Positions 37,536 to 47,308 of a stretch of DNA of 64,000 nt are shown here, in pieces (position 1 is the first letter of the stretch; every line of letters begins with the position of its first letter). Source of the stretch: Peptoniphilus lacydonensis (GTDB lineage: Bacteria > Bacillota > Clostridia > Tissierellales > Peptoniphilaceae); the NCBI RefSeq assembly GCF_900106515.1, contig NZ_FNWF01000003.1:434001-498000 (forward strand), given 5' to 3'. The notes beneath the pieces were generated by a model. That model was not told the origin of the DNA, did no database searches, and was given only the letters and a program-made list of their open reading frames with translations. A program made the translations under genes and the position numbers.

Positions 37536-38443
37536 TTTGATACCCCCAAAAGTTTCATTATAAGTGCCATCCGCCCATACATTCCAAATTTTGTCTGTTC
37601 AAAATAAACTGCTCGTGGGTCTTTATCTACTTCTTTAGAAATTTCATTTACTCTTGGAAGTGGATGCAAGATTATCATATCGTCTTTTGCAAATTTTAAT
37701 TTTTCTTCTGTCAAAATATAATAATCTTTAAGTCTTTCGTACTCATCTGATGAAACAAACCTCTCCTGTTGAACTCTTGACATATAAAGTATATCTAGAC
37801 TATCTATTACGCTCATGAGATCTCTAGTTTCAGAATAATTATTTTCATCTATAAAACTCTTAAACTGTTCTGGCATTTTTAATTCATCAGGAGAAATAAA
37901 TACAAACTTTACATTTTCATATCGATTTAAAGCTCTTACAAGAGAGTGAATTGTCCTTCCAAACTTCAAATCTCCGCAGAGTCCCATTGTTAAATTGTCA
38001 AAACTTTTTTTATAATGTCTTATTGTTATTAAATCGGCAAGTGTCTGAGTTGGATGTTGGTGTCCTCCATCTCCTGCATTTATTATGGGCATAGTTGTTA
38101 CAACTTTTGACGCCAAAAGTGCTGCTCCTTCCTTTGGATGACGCATTGCACAAATATCTGCATAATTTTCTATTACACGAATTGTATCGACTAAAGTTTC
38201 TCCCTTTGTAGATGAACTAACTCCCGCATCAGAAAATCCAATTACTCTTCCTCCTAGTCTTAGCATTGCAGTTTCAAAAGAAAGTCTTGTCCTCGTTGAT
38301 GGCTCAAAAAAAAGACTGGCCAACAACTTATTTTCGCAAACATGAGAATAACTTACAGGGTTTGCAATAATGTCATCAACCAGACTAAAAATTTCTTCGT
38401 ATTCTTCTATTGTAAAATCTAATGGCTCTATTAAATGCTTCAT
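37532..38443 (-). CDS. pyrB: aspartate carbamoyltransferase catalytic chain
   Basis: A 303-residue enzyme making N-carbamoyl-aspartate. Carbamoyl-phosphate loop [12 protein letters not shown], then [24 protein letters not shown] and [10 protein letters not shown]. First gene of pyrBIKD. I use the ATG at 38443, five bases after GGAGG; an ATG just before it is too close. Upstream there is no PyrR-type attenuator: only 99 bp separate it from the divergent guanylate-kinase-like gene. pyrC, pyrE and pyrF are not in this window. Confidence 0.96.
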   Translation of the reverse strand: MKHLIEPLDFTIEEYEEIFSLVDDIIANPVSYSHVCENKLLASLFFEPSTRTRLSFETAMLRLGGRVIGFSDAGVSSSTKGETLVDTIRVIENYADICAMRHPKEGAALLASKVVTTMPIINAGDGGHQHPTQTLADLITIRHYKKSFDNLTMGLCGDLKFGRTIHSLVRALNRYENVKFVFISPDELKMPEQFKSFIDENNYSETRDLMSVIDSLDILYMSRVQQERFVSSDEYERLKDYYILTEEKLKFAKDDMIILHPLPRVNEISKEVDKDPRAVYFEQTKFGMYGRMALIMKLLGVSK

Positions 38444-38554
38444 CATGACCTCCACCTAATTTTTTATCTAATTAATCTTACTTCAAAATTTAAAATTTGT
38501 AAAGTATCTCAATTTTTATGTTATACTTGTAATAATGATTTTTAAGGAGCAATT

Positions 38555-39094
38555 ATGATTTATTTAATACTTGGTCACTCTGGTTCTGGAAAAAGCACAA
38601 TTAGGGATATTTTAACAAGTCATGGTCTTAAAAAAATTGTAACTTATACCACAAGAGAACCCAGGCCAAATGAAATAGATGGCGTTGATTATAATTTTAT
38701 TAGTTTAGAAAATTTTCAAAAATTTGAAAATAAAAATTTATTTATAGGAACTACTTGTTATGCTGGAAATTTTTACTCTACATTAAAAAAAGATTTAGAA
38801 GAAAACAACAATAAAAATAAAAACTGCATAATTATTGTAGATAAAGAAGGTGTAATTGAAATAAAAAAATATTTTCCAAATGCAATTTCTATTTATTTAA
38901 AATGTTCCAAAGAAATTTTAATTGCCAGAATGAAAAAAAGAAGGGACAGCAAAAAAGAAATTGAAAAAAGAATTTCTGTTATGGAAGATTTAGATGATTA
39001 TGCCGATTACATTGTCGATGGTTCTAAGAATATAGACTTGGTCTTGGAAGATTTTCTTAAAATTATTAAAAACTTCCATAAAAATTTTGATTGA
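38555..39094 (+). CDS. guanylate-kinase-like P-loop protein
   Basis: A 179-residue protein with P-loop GHSGSGKST (8-16), the GMP-site block YTTREPRPNEIDGVDY and a LID-like arginine stretch. These match the guanylate kinase fold. It is shorter and more divergent than housekeeping Gmk, for instance GTTCYAGNFYST replaces the usual Y.GTP segment region, so it may be a paralogue with a different nucleotide or a regulatory job. It stands alone, 60 bp before the FMN riboswitch promoter. Confidence 0.75.
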   Translation: MIYLILGHSGSGKSTIRDILTSHGLKKIVTYTTREPRPNEIDGVDYNFISLENFQKFENKNLFIGTTCYAGNFYSTLKKDLEENNNKNKNCIIIVDKEGVIEIKKYFPNAISIYLKCSKEILIARMKKRRDSKKEIEKRISVMEDLDDYADYIVDGSKNIDLVLEDFLKIIKNFHKNFD

Positions 39095-39101
39095 CAAATA
39101 C

Positions 39102-39129
39102 TTGACAAATGTTTTCTTAGTGATATTAT
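39102..39129 (+). promoter_or_regulatory. promoter of the riboflavin operon
   Basis: TTGACA (39102-39107), 16 bp, TATTAT (39124-39129). A second TTGACA lies 11 bp upstream at 39091, overlapping the preceding stop codon. Confidence 0.75.
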
Positions 39130-39149
39130 AAATTTATAAGTTAATAAAA

Positions 39150-39294
39150 CTCTTCAGGGCGGGGTGCAATTCCCCACCGGCGGTAAAGTCCGCGAGCGAA
39201 AGCTGAATTGGTGCAATTCCAATACCGACAGTATAGTCTGGATGAAAGAAGATAATTTTTAAATTTTTGGAGCCCTGCATGGGCTCTTTTTTTA
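39150..39294 (+). promoter_or_regulatory. FMN riboswitch with terminator
   Basis: The RFN element is clear: TCTTCAGGGCGGGGTGCAAT, CCCCACCGGCGGTAAAG, the AGCGAAAGCT stem, CCAATACCGACAGTATAG and TGGATGAAAGAAGA. It is followed by a terminator GAGCCC TGCAT GGGCTC (39270-39286) with a run of seven T. FMN binding is known to favour termination, so riboflavin synthesis is shut down when FMN is plentiful. Confidence 0.96.
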
Positions 39295-39305
39295 TAGGTG
39301 ATTAA

Positions 39306-40421
39306 ATGTATATTGAAAATTTTAACGACAGCTTTTACATGGAACGTGCCATTGAGCTTGCAAAAAAAGGAATTGGAAAGACAAAGACAAATCCATTAGT
39401 TGGCTGTGTAATTGTAAAAGATGAAAAAATAATAGGAGAAGGGGCTCATTTAAAGTTTGGTGAAAATCATGCAGAGATAAATGCAATTGAAGATGCTAAA
39501 AATAGAGGAGAAGACGTAAGCGGTGCAACTCTTTATGTAAATCTTGAACCTTGCTCTCACTTTGGAAAAACACCACCCTGTGCAAATAGAATTGTCGAAG
39601 AAGGCATAAAAAGAGTTGTAATTGGAACTGCTGATCCTTTTGAAAAAGTTTCTGGAAATGGAATAAAAATTCTAGAAGATGCTGGCATAGAAATTACAGA
39701 AAATGTTTGCAGCGAAGAATGTTTAATTTTAAATGAGAGATTTTTTACTTATGTGAAAAATAAAAGACCCTTTGTAGTTTTAAAAGCTGGAATGTCTATT
39801 GATGGAAAAATTGCAACAGAAAGCGGAGAATCTAAGTGGATAACATCAGAATTTTCAAGGTCATACTCACATGAACTTCGTGGAAAGTTAGATGCAATAA
39901 TGGTTGGCATTGGAACAGTTCTATCAGACAATCCAACTTTAAATGTTCGCCATGGCAAATATAAAAATAATCCTATAAGAATTGTCACAGATTCAAAACT
40001 TAGAATACCTATCGAGTCAAATCTTTTTCGAGATGATTTAGATTCAATTTCTATAATTGCAACTACAGAAAATTGCGATAAAGAAAAATTAAAAGTATTA
40101 AGTGCAAAGAAAAATGTAGAAGTTTTAATTTGCAAGGAAAAAAATGGTAGAGTCGACTTAATAGATTTAATGGATAAATTAAAAGAATATAATATTTCTT
40201 CGATTTTACTTGAAGGTGGCAGAACTCTCAATGCAGAGATGTTAAAAAATAATTTAGTAGATAAATTTTATTTCTTTATAGCTCCAATCTTACTTGGCTC
40301 TCAAGGTATCCCTGTTATTGGCGATTTAGAAATTGACAAATTAAAAAACTCAATAAAAATTAAAGATATGAAATGTGAAAAATTATTTGATGACATATTA
40401 GTTACTGGAAGGTGTGATTGA
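39306..40421 (+). CDS. ribD: bifunctional diaminohydroxyphosphoribosylaminopyrimidine deaminase / reductase
   Basis: A 371-residue enzyme catalysing two early riboflavin steps. N-terminal cytidine-deaminase-like zinc site: HAEINAI and PCSHFGKTPPC. C-terminal NADPH reductase: DGKIATESGESKWIT, GIGTVLSDNPTLNVR and LLEGGRTLNAEML. The ATG has AGGTGATT upstream; the AGGTG directly follows the riboswitch terminator. Overlaps ribE by 8 bp. Confidence 0.96.
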   Translation: MYIENFNDSFYMERAIELAKKGIGKTKTNPLVGCVIVKDEKIIGEGAHLKFGENHAEINAIEDAKNRGEDVSGATLYVNLEPCSHFGKTPPCANRIVEEGIKRVVIGTADPFEKVSGNGIKILEDAGIEITENVCSEECLILNERFFTYVKNKRPFVVLKAGMSIDGKIATESGESKWITSEFSRSYSHELRGKLDAIMVGIGTVLSDNPTLNVRHGKYKNNPIRIVTDSKLRIPIESNLFRDDLDSISIIATTENCDKEKLKVLSAKKNVEVLICKEKNGRVDLIDLMDKLKEYNISSILLEGGRTLNAEMLKNNLVDKFYFFIAPILLGSQGIPVIGDLEIDKLKNSIKIKDMKCEKLFDDILVTGRCD

Positions 40422-41058
40422 AATTTTTACAGGAATAATTGAAGAAGTTGGAAAACTTTCTGAAATAAAAAAAGATAGAGATCTTTACACATTAAAAGTT
40501 TCTTGCAAAAAAGTTTTAGAAAATATAAAAAAAGGCGACTCTATTGCCACAAATGGAGTTTGTTTAACTGTAACAGAACTTGGAGATGATTTCTACAAAG
40601 CAGAAGTCATGGTAGAAACTATAAATTCTACAAATTTTAAAAATTTAAAACCACTTGATAATTTAAACCTAGAAAGAGCACTTAGTCCAAATAAAAGGCT
40701 TGATGGTCACATTGTGCAAGGTCACATTGATGGAATTGGAGAAATTATAAATATTCTAAATAGTGGAAATGAAATTGTCTATAAAATAAAGTTTGAAAGT
40801 GACAATTTTAAATACATTGTCCAAAAGGGATCTATTGCCCTTGATGGAATAAGCCTCACAGTTTCAAAAGTTTATGAAAATTATTTTGAAGTTTCAATAA
40901 TTCCAACAACAATTTCTGAAACAAATTTAAAGTATAAAAAAATAGGTGACAAGATAAATATTGAAACTGATATTATTGGCAGATATATTTATAGTTTTGT
41001 AAATAAAAAAAATAAGAGCAAAATTACAAGAGAATTTTTAATAGAAAATGGATTTTAA
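40414..41058 (+). CDS. ribE: riboflavin synthase, alpha chain
   Basis: A 214-residue protein with two lumazine-binding barrels: FTGIIEEVGKL...NGVCLTV (first) and GHIVQGHIDGIGEI...DGISLTV (second). It converts two 6,7-dimethyl-8-ribityllumazines to riboflavin. The start is unusual: GTG at 40414 lies only 2 bases after GGAAG, while the family's usual MFTG start would need ATT at 40423, spaced 8 bases from AAGGTG. Either is possible. Confidence 0.95.
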   Translation: MIEIFTGIIEEVGKLSEIKKDRDLYTLKVSCKKVLENIKKGDSIATNGVCLTVTELGDDFYKAEVMVETINSTNFKNLKPLDNLNLERALSPNKRLDGHIVQGHIDGIGEIINILNSGNEIVYKIKFESDNFKYIVQKGSIALDGISLTVSKVYENYFEVSIIPTTISETNLKYKKIGDKINIETDIIGRYIYSFVNKKNKSKITREFLIENGF

Positions 41059-41070
41059 TAAGGAGAGAAT

Positions 41071-42276
41071 ATGAAAGTTAACACAATAGAAGAAGTTGTA
41101 GAATCCCTAAAAAAAGGCGAAATAGTAATTGTAACTGATGAACCTGATAGAGAAAATGAAGGCGACATGATTCAAGCTGCAGAATTTGCAACTGGAAAAA
41201 GTTTAAATACTATGGCATCTCTTGCAAAGGGTTTAATATGTATGCCTATGTCAAAAGAATACGCAGAAAAATTAAAATTAAATCAAATGGTGGCAGAAAA
41301 TACAGATAATCACGAAACTGCCTTTACTGTTTCTGTGGATCATGTGGAAACAACAACAGGAATATCTGCCTGGGAAAGGGCACTGACTGCAAAAAAATTA
41401 ACTGAAGATGATGCCAAACCAGAAGATTTTAGAAGACCTGGCCATATGTTCCCCCTTGTTGCAAAAAAAGATGGAATTTTTGTTAGACACGGTCACACTG
41501 AAGCAACTGTTGATCTCTTAAAAATTGCAGGACTTAAAGAAGTTGGACTTTGCTGTGAAATTATGCAAGATGATGGTCACATGATGCGTGGTGAAGACTT
41601 ATTTGCTCTTGCCAAAAAACTTGATATGAAAATAACTACTACTGAAGAACTTTTGCTTTACAGAAAAAGACATGAAAAAATTGTAAAAAAAGTTGCAGAG
41701 GCAAATCTCCCCACAAAATTTGGGGGTTTTAGAGCTCACGCTTACATTGACAAAGTCACTGGAGAACATCACATTGCCCTTGTCAAAGGCGAAATTGGCG
41801 ATGGAATGAATGTGCTTACAAGGGTTCACTCTGAATGTTTGACTGGCGACTGTTTTGGCTCTTCAAGATGCGACTGTGGCAATCAACTCCACCTTGCAAT
41901 GAAACAAATTGATGAAGAAGGTCGAGGAATCCTACTTTATATGCGTCAAGAAGGTCGTGGCATTGGTCTTGTTAATAAAATTAGAGCTTACGCACTTCAA
42001 GATGAAGGAATGGACACAGTGGAAGCAAACCTAGCCCTTGGTTTCCCAGAAGATGCAAGAGATTACGCAACTGGTGCACAAATCTTGCAAGACCTCGGCG
42101 TAAAGGAACTTAGACTTCTAACTAATAATCCTGACAAAGTCTATTCCCTTCAAGAATTTGGAATGATTATAAAAGAAAGAGTCCCAATTGAAATTCACTC
42201 AACTAAGCACGATGAATTTTATTTGAGAACAAAGGCAGAGAAGATGAATCACATTTTATCTGAATTTAGTAAATAA
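41071..42276 (+). CDS. ribBA: 3,4-dihydroxy-2-butanone 4-phosphate synthase / GTP cyclohydrolase II
   Basis: A 401-residue bifunctional enzyme. N-terminal Rib[37 protein letters not shown]-terminal Rib[21 protein letters not shown] with the three zinc cysteines, and [18 protein letters not shown]. Provides both precursors of lumazine. The ribosome binding site AAGGAGAG is strong. Confidence 0.97.
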   Translation: MKVNTIEEVVESLKKGEIVIVTDEPDRENEGDMIQAAEFATGKSLNTMASLAKGLICMPMSKEYAEKLKLNQMVAENTDNHETAFTVSVDHVETTTGISAWERALTAKKLTEDDAKPEDFRRPGHMFPLVAKKDGIFVRHGHTEATVDLLKIAGLKEVGLCCEIMQDDGHMMRGEDLFALAKKLDMKITTTEELLLYRKRHEKIVKKVAEANLPTKFGGFRAHAYIDKVTGEHHIALVKGEIGDGMNVLTRVHSECLTGDCFGSSRCDCGNQLHLAMKQIDEEGRGILLYMRQEGRGIGLVNKIRAYALQDEGMDTVEANLALGFPEDARDYATGAQILQDLGVKELRLLTNNPDKVYSLQEFGMIIKERVPIEIHSTKHDEFYLRTKAEKMNHILSEFSK

Positions 42277-42344
42277 AAAATAATTTTAGTATAAAAATTT
42301 TAAGGTTAATGATAGTAATTTAAAAAATAAAAATTGGAGGAAAT

Positions 42345-42812
42345 ATGAAAATTTACAGTGCAAATTTAAAATCAGAAGGAAAAAAATATGCAATAGTATT
42401 GGCAAGATTTAACGAATTTATAGTTTCAAAACTATTAGATGGTTGTATAGATGGACTAAAAAGACATGGAGTAAATGACGATGAAATTGAGGTTATCTGG
42501 GTCCCTGGAAGTTTTGAAATTCCACTTACTGCAAAATCCCTTGCTCTTACAGAAAAATATGACGCTGTAATTGCTCTTGGTGCAGTCATAAGAGGGGCAA
42601 CAACTCATTACGAACTTGTTTCTGCTGAAGTTGCAAAGGGAATTGCAGCATCTTCTCTCGAAACTGGAGTTCCTATTATATTTGGAGTTATAACTACAGA
42701 AAACATTGAACAAGCAATTGAAAGAGCAGGCTCAAAATCTGGCAACAAGGGATTTGACGCAGCCACAACTGCAATTGAAATGGCAAATTTGTTAGGAGAA
42801 ATTCGTGGATAA
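42345..42812 (+). CDS. ribH: 6,7-dimethyl-8-ribityllumazine synthase
   Basis: A 155-residue subunit of the icosahedral or pentameric lumazine synthase. Motifs: [41 protein letters not shown] with the catalytic His, and [18 protein letters not shown] lies 4 bases before the ATG. A gap of 68 bp from ribBA shows nothing notable. The end is coupled to the HAD gene. Confidence 0.97.
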   Translation: MKIYSANLKSEGKKYAIVLARFNEFIVSKLLDGCIDGLKRHGVNDDEIEVIWVPGSFEIPLTAKSLALTEKYDAVIALGAVIRGATTHYELVSAEVAKGIAASSLETGVPIIFGVITTENIEQAIERAGSKSGNKGFDAATTAIEMANLLGEIRG

Positions 42813-43452
42813 TATAAAAAGCATAATCTTTGACTTTGACGGCACTCTTCACAACACAATAAAAATTTATTATCCAGCTTTTTCATCTGGCGTAAAAACA
42901 TTGCAAGCTAAAGGTTTTGCAAATAACTTTGAATTAAACGAAGAAAATGTATCCAAATTTTTGGGAGAAAAACCAAATTATGCCTACGATTTAATAGCAA
43001 AGGATGCTGATGAAAATTTAAAAAAAGAAGTAATGCAACAAGTTGGCAAAAATATGGAAAAAAATATGCAAGAAGGTCTAGGCGAATTATATAAAGGTAC
43101 AACGAAAGTTTTGGAAACTCTTTATAATAATTATGACCTGTATATTTTATCAAATTGTCGTAAAAGGTATCTTGATGTAGCACTAGATGTTTACAATATA
43201 AAAAAATATTTTAAAAAATGCTTTGTAGCAGAGAGTTTTGACTACATTCCCAAAAAAGAAATCTTAAAAAAAGTTAGACCAAATATAAAAGAAGAAATTA
43301 TATTTGTCGGCGACAGATATCACGACATAAATGCCGCCAAAGAAAACAATATAAAAAGCATCTTTGCAACTTACGGTTTTGGACCTATTAGGGAAGGCAA
43401 AGACGCCAACTATAAAATAGATTCCATTGAAGAAATTCTAAAAATTTTATAA
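42805..43452 (+). CDS. HAD-superfamily phosphatase, candidate riboflavin-pathway phosphatase
   Basis: A 215-residue haloacid dehalogenase-type hydrolase with a helical C1 cap. Motif [11 protein letters not shown] (nucleophile Asp10), motif II ILSNCRK, motif III lysine in PKKEILKK, motif [14 protein letters not shown]. The start is GTG at 42805, with TTAGGAG 7 bases upstream, and it overlaps ribH by 8 bp. Riboflavin synthesis needs a phosphatase between RibD and RibH that is an HAD protein in E. coli and Bacillus (YigB, YcsE types); this one, translationally coupled to ribH, is a fitting candidate. A general phosphoglycolate-type activity is the alternative. Confidence 0.85.
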   Translation: MDNIKSIIFDFDGTLHNTIKIYYPAFSSGVKTLQAKGFANNFELNEENVSKFLGEKPNYAYDLIAKDADENLKKEVMQQVGKNMEKNMQEGLGELYKGTTKVLETLYNNYDLYILSNCRKRYLDVALDVYNIKKYFKKCFVAESFDYIPKKEILKKVRPNIKEEIIFVGDRYHDINAAKENNIKSIFATYGFGPIREGKDANYKIDSIEEILKIL

Positions 43453-43537
43453 TCTTAAAAATTATAAAATCAGTTGACACTTAGAATTTATAAATTTAAT
43501 TTAAATTAAAGTAAAAGTTTAAAATCCCAAATATAAA

Positions 43538-43569
43538 AGGAGGACGCATCAAATTTAATGCATCCTCCT
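43538..43569. terminator. bidirectional terminator
   Basis: AGGAGGA-c-GCAT pairs with ATGC-a-TCCTCCT around an A/T loop. It separates the riboflavin operon from the converging radical SAM gene and has T-rich flanks on both sides. Confidence 0.8.
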
Positions 43570-43586
43570 AAAATTTTAGTTATTTT

Positions 43587-44993
43587 TTAGTTATTTTTAT
43601 TTTTTGCTTCTTGGCTCTTCTTCCACAATTCATTTGCCTTTTTATTCCAATCTTTTGCATATGGAGTAGTCTTTTCTTGCAATTCTTCAGCACTTTCTGG
43701 TGCAATCATGTCAGTGTTCTTTGCTCCTGAATCATTTACTATCTTAGTAAGTCTGCCAGGATTTTCAAGCATTGGGCATGGTTTTAATAAATTTTTATTA
43801 AAAGGTTGGTTTTCGTGAAATCCCATGAAAAGTGGACTTTGTAAACATTCCTTTATAGTTTTTTCTCTAATATTGGAATCGGAATAGTGAATAAATACAC
43901 ATGGTTCCATGTCACCCATTGAATTTATATGGAAATAATTCTTTCCACCAGCTATACAACCATTTATAAACTCGCCATCATTTTGGAAGTCAATTGTGTA
44001 AATATTTTGTGGGTATTCTCCTGATCTAATTTTTCTTACTTTGTGATATACATGTTCTCTTTGTTCAGGATTTAAAAGTAAACTTACATCCGCATCTTTT
44101 CCAACTGGCATGTAGTGGAAGTACCATGCAATTTTACATCCATGATCTACAAGAAGTTTAATAAACTCATCATCAGTTACATATTCATAATTCTTACTTG
44201 TATAACAAATTGAAGCACCATATAGAAGTTTATGTTCTTTCATAAGAGACATTGCATTCATAACTTTTTGGAAAACTCCATCACCTCTTCTAAGGTCAGT
44301 AGATTCTTCTGTACCTTCAATACTTAGTGCAAAAGAAATATTTCCAGCCTTTCTAACTTCTTCACAAAATTCTGCATCAATTAGAGTTCCATTGGTAAAA
44401 ACGTGAAATGCACTGTCGTTAAATTCATTTGCAAGTCTTAATATATCGTCTTTTCTAACAAGAGGTTCTCCACCAGTTAAAATAAAGAAATATGCTCCAA
44501 GTTCATTTCCTTGTCTTACGATACTTGCCATCTCATCATAAGTCAAATTGTTTTTATATCCATATTCAGCTGCCCAACATCCTGTACATTTTAAGTTACA
44601 AGCAGATGTAGGATCAAATAAAATTGTCCAAGGAATATTACAATTATATTCTTTTTGTAATTTATTTCTAAGTGTATTTCCCTTATAAGCTGCATTATAT
44701 CCAATATTTTTAATTGAAGTTTTTACGATATTTTCGTCAATTCCTTCTACAATATCAGTCCCAAAGGAAACCCATTTAGAATTAGGATCAGCAAGCTCAT
44801 CTCTTATTCTTTCCAAACCCTTTCTGGCACTGTTATAATCCTTTGAATTTGAAACCAAATATTTGTCAAAAACATTAACTATTTCAAGCATTCCCTTTTG
44901 TGGATCTTTCTTAATACGTTTGTACGCCAGGTTGACAGCCATCGAAAACAAAACATCATTTCTTTCTTTATCTTTAAGTAAAGTATTCATCAT
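43587..44993 (-). CDS. radical SAM protein with SPASM-like C-terminus
   Basis: A 468-residue radical SAM enzyme. The SAM/4Fe-4S motif CNLKCTGC is at 132-139, preceded by a 120-residue helical N-terminus; GGEP follows at FILTGGEPL. The C-terminal third has further cysteines in NGCIAGGK, EPCVFIHYS and KPCPML, as in SPASM auxiliary-cluster domains. The product is unknown: no peptide or anaerobic target protein gene lies beside it. Two ATGs in a row; GGGGG lies 4-7 bases upstream. Flanked by a terminator and 650 bp of empty DNA. Confidence 0.85.
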   Translation of the reverse strand: MMNTLLKDKERNDVLFSMAVNLAYKRIKKDPQKGMLEIVNVFDKYLVSNSKDYNSARKGLERIRDELADPNSKWVSFGTDIVEGIDENIVKTSIKNIGYNAAYKGNTLRNKLQKEYNCNIPWTILFDPTSACNLKCTGCWAAEYGYKNNLTYDEMASIVRQGNELGAYFFILTGGEPLVRKDDILRLANEFNDSAFHVFTNGTLIDAEFCEEVRKAGNISFALSIEGTEESTDLRRGDGVFQKVMNAMSLMKEHKLLYGASICYTSKNYEYVTDDEFIKLLVDHGCKIAWYFHYMPVGKDADVSLLLNPEQREHVYHKVRKIRSGEYPQNIYTIDFQNDGEFINGCIAGGKNYFHINSMGDMEPCVFIHYSDSNIREKTIKECLQSPLFMGFHENQPFNKNLLKPCPMLENPGRLTKIVNDSGAKNTDMIAPESAEELQEKTTPYAKDWNKKANELWKKSQEAKNKNN

Positions 44994-45644
44994 TAAACCC
45001 CCTTGAATTAAAATGTATTAATTATAAAACTAACACAAAATTAACTTTATCAAAACTCTTTAAAACTTCATAAAATTCATAACTTAAAAATTAATTTAAA
45101 GTATACTGCAAACTGTATATATGCAAAAAAATTATAAATTCTTAAATTTAAAGATTAAAATTATTTCTTAATAAACAAATTCAAACCCTTTAATAAGATG
45201 AAAATAGTTCTTATAAAAATTCAATTTTACAATTACTTAAATTAGAAAATTTACAAATATATTTCTACTTATATCTTCTGAACTTTGTTCATTTTTACCT
45301 ATATGCTTATTCTACTACACTTTTAAAAATTTTTAAAGATATTTTATAACAATTTTGTATATTTTATAAATTTCTTATATTTCATAAAGAAAATTATATA
45401 AATAAATTAAATCTCAAAACAATTACTACAATTTTATCTTTACCCTTTTAATCAAAAGTTATAGCATAAAATTTATAATAATTATTATAAACTATTTAAT
45501 TTTAAAAAATCATCTAAAAAATTATTTTCTTAAAATTTATTATAACAATATATTCTCTTAAAAATTTATTTTACATTTTATAATTATAACACCTTATTAT
45601 TTCAATTCAATTGTATTTAATAAAAATAAATATTAACTTAAAAA
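44994..45644. other. 650-bp AT-rich intergenic region without genes
   Basis: About 85 % A+T. I find no open frame with a ribosome binding site and no structured RNA. The only pattern is TATAC-N8-GTATA near 45111-45128, a possible operator upstream of the radical SAM gene. Confidence 0.5.
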
Positions 45645-45666
45645 AGCACCTACCATAGTAGATGCT
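45645..45666 (-). terminator. terminator of the butyrate-type operon
   Basis: AGCATCTAC/GTAGGTGCT stem (one G-U) with TATG loop, then TTTTTT on the minus strand. Confidence 0.85.
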
Positions 45667-45678
45667 TTCAAAAAAATT

Positions 45679-46524
45679 TTAATATTTATAGAATCCTTCA
45701 CCAGTTTTTCTTCCAAGAAGTCCAGCTCTAACCATTTTCTTAAGAAGTGGATGAGCTCTATATTTTGGATCTCCAAATTCAGTATAAAGAACTTCCATAA
45801 TCGCAAGCACAACATCAAGTCCAATTAAATCTCCAAGAGCTAGAGGACCCATTGGATGGTTTGCACCAAGTTTCATTGCTGTGTCAATATCTTCAACAGA
45901 TGCAATTCCCTCTGCATAAATTCCAATTGCTTCATTGATCATTGGAATTAAAATTCTATTTACAACAAATCCTGGAGCTTCTTCTACTTCTACTGGAGTT
46001 TTTCCAATTTCCTTTGAAAGTTCCACAATTGTATTCTTAACTTCTGGATCAGTTTTCTTTCCTGAAATAACTTCTACAAGTTTCATTGCTGGAACTGGAT
46101 TGAAGAAGTGCATTCCGATAACTTTTTCAGGTCTTTTTGTTGCTGCTCCAATATCTGTAATTGAAAGGGATGATGTGTTAGATGCAAGAATTGTTTTTTC
46201 TTCACAAGTTTCGCAAAGTTCTGTGAAAATTGCTTTTTTTATCTTTGGATTTTCTGTTGCTGCCTCTATTATAAGGTCACAATCTGCAACATCCTTAATA
46301 TCAGAAGATGTTGTCAAATTAGAAAGGGCTGTTTCCATTTCTTCTTTTGTCATTCTTTCTTTAGAAACATTTTTTTCATAACCTTTTTTTATTCTTTCCA
46401 TAGCTTTTTCAAGAGCTTCTGGTGCAATATCTCTAACTATTACTCTATGATATGGTGCAAGTACTTGAGCAATTCCTGCTCCCATAGTACCTGATCCCAC
46501 TACTGCTATTTTCATTTTTTTCAC
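45679..46524 (-). CDS. hbd: 3-hydroxybutyryl-CoA dehydrogenase
   Basis: A 281-residue NAD(P)-dependent (S)-3-hydroxyacyl-CoA dehydrogenase reducing acetoacetyl-CoA in butyrate formation. Rossmann loop [16 protein letters not shown], catalytic His in [15 protein letters not shown], and [15 protein letters not shown]. The start may be GTG at 46524 or ATG at 46515; both have usable ribosome binding sites. Last gene of an operon maoC-thl-crt-hbd. bcd/etf, needed to finish butyryl-CoA, are not here. Confidence 0.96.
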   Translation of the reverse strand: MKKMKIAVVGSGTMGAGIAQVLAPYHRVIVRDIAPEALEKAMERIKKGYEKNVSKERMTKEEMETALSNLTTSSDIKDVADCDLIIEAATENPKIKKAIFTELCETCEEKTILASNTSSLSITDIGAATKRPEKVIGMHFFNPVPAMKLVEVISGKKTDPEVKNTIVELSKEIGKTPVEVEEAPGFVVNRILIPMINEAIGIYAEGIASVEDIDTAMKLGANHPMGPLALGDLIGLDVVLAIMEVLYTEFGDPKYRAHPLLKKMVRAGLLGRKTGEGFYKY

Positions 46525-46525
46525 C

Positions 46526-47302
46526 TTATTCTCCTTTAAACTCAGTTTTTCCCTTATTTAAAAATGCCTTCATACCTTCTTTTTGGTCGTTTGTTGCAAA
46601 GCATAACCCAAAGTGAGTTTTTTCGATTTGCATTGCTGTATCTATATCTGTTTGAGATCCATTAATAATTGATTGTTTAGCATACTCAACAGCTTTCGGT
46701 GCATTTTTCACAATTTTTTTTGCCATTTCAATGGATTTGTCAATTAGCTCATCAGGCTCATAGACTCTATTTACAAGACCAATTTCCAAAGCTTTTTGGG
46801 CATCAATAGTTTCTGTTGTATAAATTAATTCTTTAGCATATCCAGGTCCAATAGTTCTTGAAAGTCTTTGAGTTCCACCAAATCCTGGTGTAATTCCAAG
46901 TCCAACTTCTGGTTGTCCAAATTTTGCCTTTGTTGATGCAATTCTAATATCACAAGCTATGGAGATTTCACATCCTCCACCTAGTGCAAATCCATTTACA
47001 GCCGCAATTACAGGAACTCTACATTTTTCTATTTCCATAAATGTATCCATTCCAAGTTTTGCAAAATCATAAGCTTCACTTGCAGAAAAGTTTGCCATTT
47101 CACTAATATCTGCACCAGCTACGAAGGATTTTCCTGCACCTGTCACGATTATACATCTGACATCATCATCTATGTGAGAAAAAAATTTGTGAAGTTCATT
47201 TAACATCTCAGAATTAAGTGCATTTAAACTTCTTTCTCTGTTTAAAGTTAATAGAACAATACCATCGGATTTTTTTTCTTCAATTAAAAATTTATATTCC
47301 AT
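46526..47302 (-). CDS. crt: 3-hydroxybutyryl-CoA dehydratase (crotonase)
   Basis: A 258-residue enoyl-CoA hydratase, (S)-specific. Oxyanion-hole segments [14 protein letters not shown] and [19 protein letters not shown], with catalytic Glu in [13 protein letters not shown]. Converts 3-hydroxybutyryl-CoA to crotonyl-CoA. Its ribosome binding site overlaps the thl stop, and it lies 1 bp before hbd. Confidence 0.95.
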   Translation of the reverse strand: MEYKFLIEEKKSDGIVLLTLNRERSLNALNSEMLNELHKFFSHIDDDVRCIIVTGAGKSFVAGADISEMANFSASEAYDFAKLGMDTFMEIEKCRVPVIAAVNGFALGGGCEISIACDIRIASTKAKFGQPEVGLGITPGFGGTQRLSRTIGPGYAKELIYTTETIDAQKALEIGLVNRVYEPDELIDKSIEMAKKIVKNAPKAVEYAKQSIINGSQTDIDTAMQIEKTHFGLCFATNDQKEGMKAFLNKGKTEFKGE

Positions 47303-47308
47303 ATTGAA

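Noticed and set aside
38456-38554. Possible PyrR attenuator before pyrB
   Set aside because: The 99-bp gap has no PyrR-binding loop, antiterminator or terminator.
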